DNA of 17,210 nt from Thermoleophilaceae bacterium (lineage in GTDB: Bacteria; Actinomycetota; Thermoleophilia; Solirubrobacterales; Thermoleophilaceae). Both the position numbers and the translations under genes were made by a program. How positions within the stretch are numbered: position 1 is the stretch's first letter; each line of letters begins with the position of its first letter. The stretch spans positions 1 to 17,210 of the forward strand of contig JACCZP010000219.1 in the NCBI GenBank assembly GCA_013695885.1, given 5' to 3'. Below, one piece after another: positions 15,376 through 17,210 of the stretch. The notes under the pieces were generated by a model. The model had not been told where the DNA came from and searched no databases. It saw only the letters and a program-made list of their open reading frames with translations.

Positions 15376-15470
15376 CTCGCCGGGCCCGTGACGTCGAGGT
15401 CGTCCAAGGCGTCCTCGCGCCGCTCGTGGCTGATTACCTCCTCCAGGAGGTCGAAGAAAATCCGCTTCAT
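15372..15470 (-). CDS. Putative 32-residue small protein coupled to the GGDEF-EAL gene
   Basis: This short ORF has an ATG at 15470, with GGGAGG 5 nt upstream (15476-15481). The product starts MKRIFFDLLEEVISHERRED and ends TGPAR; it is acidic, helical-looking and without a signal peptide. Its TGA overlaps the GGDEF-EAL ATG as ATGA, so translation of the large gene probably depends on it. No recognised family. The ORF contains a 7-bp inverted repeat ACCTCCT / AGGAGGT (15436-15451), one arm of which is a perfect Shine-Dalgarno, but no start codon follows it. It could be a leader peptide or a small partner protein. The good ribosome binding site and overlap are the main support. Confidence 0.55.
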   Translation of the reverse strand: MKRIFFDLLEEVISHERREDALDDLDVTGPAR

Positions 15471-15552
15471 GCGTCCCTCCCGGGCGTCGCCGCTCCAGCC
15501 GCCGCCTCATGCGGCGCGTGCGCCATATATCGGGCACGCGGATCGACGACTT

Positions 15553-15588
15553 GAGCACCCACGCGGGGGCACCACCGCGAGTGGGCTC
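15553..15588 (-). terminator. Imperfect hairpin at the end of the dehydrogenase gene
   Basis: Arms GAGC-CCAC-t-CGCGG and CCGCG-TGGG-t-GCTC can form an interrupted GC-rich stem starting within the dehydrogenase stop codon region. There is no U-tract. The remaining 15471-15552 gap would hold the promoter for the small ORF and GGDEF-EAL gene; ATATAT at about 15517-15522 is the only AT-rich spot, without a clear -35. Confidence 0.3.
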
Positions 15589-16798
15589 AGGGATCGGTGC
15601 TCGCCGGCTCGAGCTCGACCTTCATCCACCCCGGCTGACGCTGGTCGAACGCCTCGTAGGCCTCGATGGCCGAGGACACCGGCTGGAGCTCGGTGAGCAC
15701 CGACACGGGGTCGACGCTCCCGTTGCGGACGAGCTCTACGAGTTGGGGCACGTAGCGGCGGTGGTTGCAGTTGCCCATCTTGATCGTGAGGTTCTTCTGC
15801 ATGGCCTCGCCGATCGGGAACGACTGCGCCTCCGGTGGATAGACGCCGATGATCGACAGGGTGCCGGCCTTGGCCAGCGACCGCACGGCCCAGCGCAGCG
15901 CCATCGACGGTCCGTCGCCGGGGTGCCAGGAGTCCCCCTGGGGGTTCTGCTCGGGCGCGACGGCGTCGACCTCGCGGTCGAGCTCCGCGTCGGAGGTCTC
16001 GGACCGGCCGACGGCGGGACCCTCCTGCGGGCGTTGCGCGTCGACGCCCACGGCGTCGATCGCCCGGTCGGGGCCGGTCCCGCCGGTCAGCCGGCTGAGC
16101 GCGTCGATCGGGTCCTCGGCCGAGAAGTCGATGACCTCGGCGCCCAGACGCCGCGCCATGTCGAGGCGGTCGGCCAGGCGGTCGACGGCGAACACGCGCA
16201 CCGCCCCGAGGAGCTGGGCGCTGAGGATCGAGAAGATGCCCACCGGGCCGCAGCCGAACACCACCACCGTGTCGCCGTGCGTGATCTCGGCGATGTCGGC
16301 GCCGAAGTAGCCGGTCGGGAAGATGTCGGATATGAGCAGCGCCTGGTCGTCCGAGACCTCGTCGGGCAGCTTCACCAGGTTCACCGCCGCGTACGGGATG
16401 CGCGCGGCCTCGGCCTGGAGCCCGTCGAACGGCCCGCTCGCCTCCGGGCCACCGAAGAACGCGGTGCCGCCGGGCACCAGCGTGTCGCACTGGGCCTGGT
16501 AGCCGGCGCGGCAGTAGGAGCAGTTGCCGCAGCCGAGCGTCGAGGGGATGACCACGCGATCGCCGGGGTAGAGGTTGCGGACGTCGTCGCCCACGTCCTC
16601 GACCACCCCGACGCCCTCGTGCCCGAGGATGGTGCCGGGCCTCATCCCGGACATCGTGCCGCGCACGAAGTGCAGGTCGGTGCCGCAGATGGCGCTCGCG
16701 GTGAGGCGGACGATCGCGTCGGTCGGCTCCTCGATCTGCGGCTCGGGGACATCGTCGAGCCGGATGTCGCCTACGCCGTGGAACACCACTGCCTTCAT
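15587..16798 (-). CDS. Zinc-dependent alcohol / formaldehyde dehydrogenase-like enzyme
   Basis: This 403-residue enzyme belongs to the zinc-binding medium-chain dehydrogenases. Catalytic zinc ligands are C38 (ICGTD), H60-E61 (GHEGVG) and probably D158 (ISDIFPTG). The structural zinc cysteines C90, C93, C96 and C104 are all present. The Rossmann motif GCGPVG (182-187) is followed by D206 in AVDR, favouring NAD over NADP. A roughly 45-residue insert after IDAVGVDA (about 250-295), with a charged loop, is typical of the formaldehyde dehydrogenase/dismutase-like subgroup, so aldehyde or S-hydroxymethyl-thiol substrates are possible; substrate is not certain. AAGGAGAGG lies 7-10 nt before the ATG at 16798. 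The FIST-domain gene lies 89 bp upstream on the same strand. Confidence 0.93.
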   Translation of the reverse strand: MKAVVFHGVGDIRLDDVPEPQIEEPTDAIVRLTASAICGTDLHFVRGTMSGMRPGTILGHEGVGVVEDVGDDVRNLYPGDRVVIPSTLGCGNCSYCRAGYQAQCDTLVPGGTAFFGGPEASGPFDGLQAEAARIPYAAVNLVKLPDEVSDDQALLISDIFPTGYFGADIAEITHGDTVVVFGCGPVGIFSILSAQLLGAVRVFAVDRLADRLDMARRLGAEVIDFSAEDPIDALSRLTGGTGPDRAIDAVGVDAQRPQEGPAVGRSETSDAELDREVDAVAPEQNPQGDSWHPGDGPSMALRWAVRSLAKAGTLSIIGVYPPEAQSFPIGEAMQKNLTIKMGNCNHRRYVPQLVELVRNGSVDPVSVLTELQPVSSAIEAYEAFDQRQPGWMKVELEPASTDP

Positions 16799-16826
16799 GC
16801 CTGGACCTCTCCTTCTCCGTGTACGA

Positions 16827-16843
16827 GGTGGGGTCTACCCACC
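16827..16843 (-). other. Short inverted repeat in the dehydrogenase leader
   Basis: GGTGGG and CCCACC (6-bp perfect arms, 5-nt loop GTCTA) lie about 29 bp upstream of the dehydrogenase start, between the FIST gene's hairpin and the ribosome binding site. It could be an operator or a small hairpin; no regulator is suggested. Confidence 0.3.
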
Positions 16844-16860
16844 CCGCGCCGGGGGGAACG

Positions 16861-16879
16861 CGCCGCGGGGCGCGCGGCG
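16861..16879 (-). terminator. Terminator-like hairpin after the FIST-domain gene
   Basis: A perfect 7-bp stem CGCCGCG / CGCGGCG with a 5-nt loop starts 8 nt past the FIST stop codon on the minus strand. It is very GC-rich and lacks a U-tract, so it is a possible U-less terminator separating the FIST gene from the dehydrogenase. Confidence 0.35.
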
Positions 16880-16887
16880 GCGCCGGG

Positions 16888-17210
16888 TCAGGCCGCGAAG
16901 ATCGCCAGCGTGGCCGTGAAGCCGTGGACGAAGTTGCGCTTGCCCACCGGGCCGATCTCCCCGGCGCAGAAGAAGCCGGCCGCCGGAGCGCCGCCGAAGG
17001 CACGCTCGAGCGCCGCGGCGTCGTGGTCGGGCGCGCCGAACATGTGCGAGCCGCGGCCGTTGCAGGTGAACAGCAGGGCTCCGGCCGGAGGGCCCCGGAG
17101 GTTGCGGAGCTGGCGCTCGAGGGCGAGGTCGAGGTCCTCGTCCGCGGAGGGGCCGTCGCGAACCTGCATGCGCACCGTCTGGCCGACCCTGACCCGCTCG
17201 CCGACGGTCA
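16888..17210 (-). CDS. FIST-domain protein, C-terminal part (cut by window edge)
   Basis: The last 106 residues of a larger protein are visible; the frame stays open to the window end, so the true start is outside. The sequence reads as the end of a FIST_C domain: [15 protein letters not shown], then [30 protein letters not shown], and the typical finish [20 protein letters not shown] followed by a short hydrophobic strand. FIST domains are thought to bind small ligands, possibly amino acids, in bacterial signalling proteins. Full-length relatives are about 380-400 residues. Whether it has other signalling domains cannot be seen. Confidence 0.85.
   Translation of the reverse strand, partial: TVGERVRVGQTVRMQVRDGPSADEDLDLALERQLRNLRGPPAGALLFTCNGRGSHMFGAPDHDAAALERAFGGAPAAGFFCAGEIGPVGKRNFVHGFTATLAIFAA

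Noticed and set aside
13201..15696. Very long open frame on the plus strand opposite the GGDEF-EAL gene
   Set aside because: It is a GC-driven shadow frame: Arg/Pro/Ser/Gly-rich, no recognisable domain, and it overlaps two well-supported genes.

Overview
The window is very GC-rich and dense in genes. Many genes start with GTG, TTG or even CTG, and stop and start codons often overlap by four bases. The core gene order (efp, nusB, xseB-like, ispA, dxs, tlyA, nadK ... recN) resembles the old Bacillus/actinobacterial block nusB-xseA-xseB-ispA-dxs-tlyA-recN. Base composition, gene order and product types suggest a high-GC actinobacterium, possibly a deep lineage such as Thermoleophilia/Solirubrobacterales. 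That placement is inferred from gene content only.

Left part (1-5446): recN (DNA repair) lies on the minus strand. Next comes a two-component system on the same strand, with the response regulator upstream and the histidine kinase downstream. A metallophosphoesterase is divergent on the plus strand, then a GNAT acetyltransferase on the minus strand. The regulator and phosphoesterase share a 102-bp divergent region. It holds a striking arrangement of TGAGA repeats, two 11-bp-spaced direct repeats mirrored on opposite strands, as expected for an OmpR/PhoB-type binding site.

Middle (5443-12436), all minus strand: the metallo-beta-lactamase-fold hydrolase, efp, nusB, xseB-like, ispA and dxs are followed by a 324-bp structured intergenic region, then tlyA, nadK and the GNAT gene. 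Several of these genes are joined by NTGA overlaps. The set supplies translation (EF-P, NusB, TlyA), isoprenoid precursors (Dxs, IspA) and NADP (NadK). Two leaders are notable: a long hairpin that would hide the nusB ribosome binding site, and a structured tlyA leader. The 324-bp gap also holds a strong plus-strand intrinsic terminator with no recognised plus-strand gene in front of it.

Right part (12504-17210): an amidase-signature enzyme on the plus strand converges on, and overlaps by 32 bp, a soluble GGDEF-EAL cyclic-di-GMP enzyme. That enzyme is preceded by a 32-codon ORF with a good ribosome binding site and a 4-bp ATGA overlap. Upstream are a zinc-dependent alcohol/formaldehyde dehydrogenase-type enzyme and the C-terminal part of a FIST-domain sensor protein cut by the window edge. 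I saw no mobile elements, CRISPR arrays, tRNAs or rRNAs. No clear new multi-gene system stands out. The most interesting items are regulatory: the repeat operator, the nusB leader hairpin, the small ORF before the GGDEF-EAL gene and the orphan terminator.
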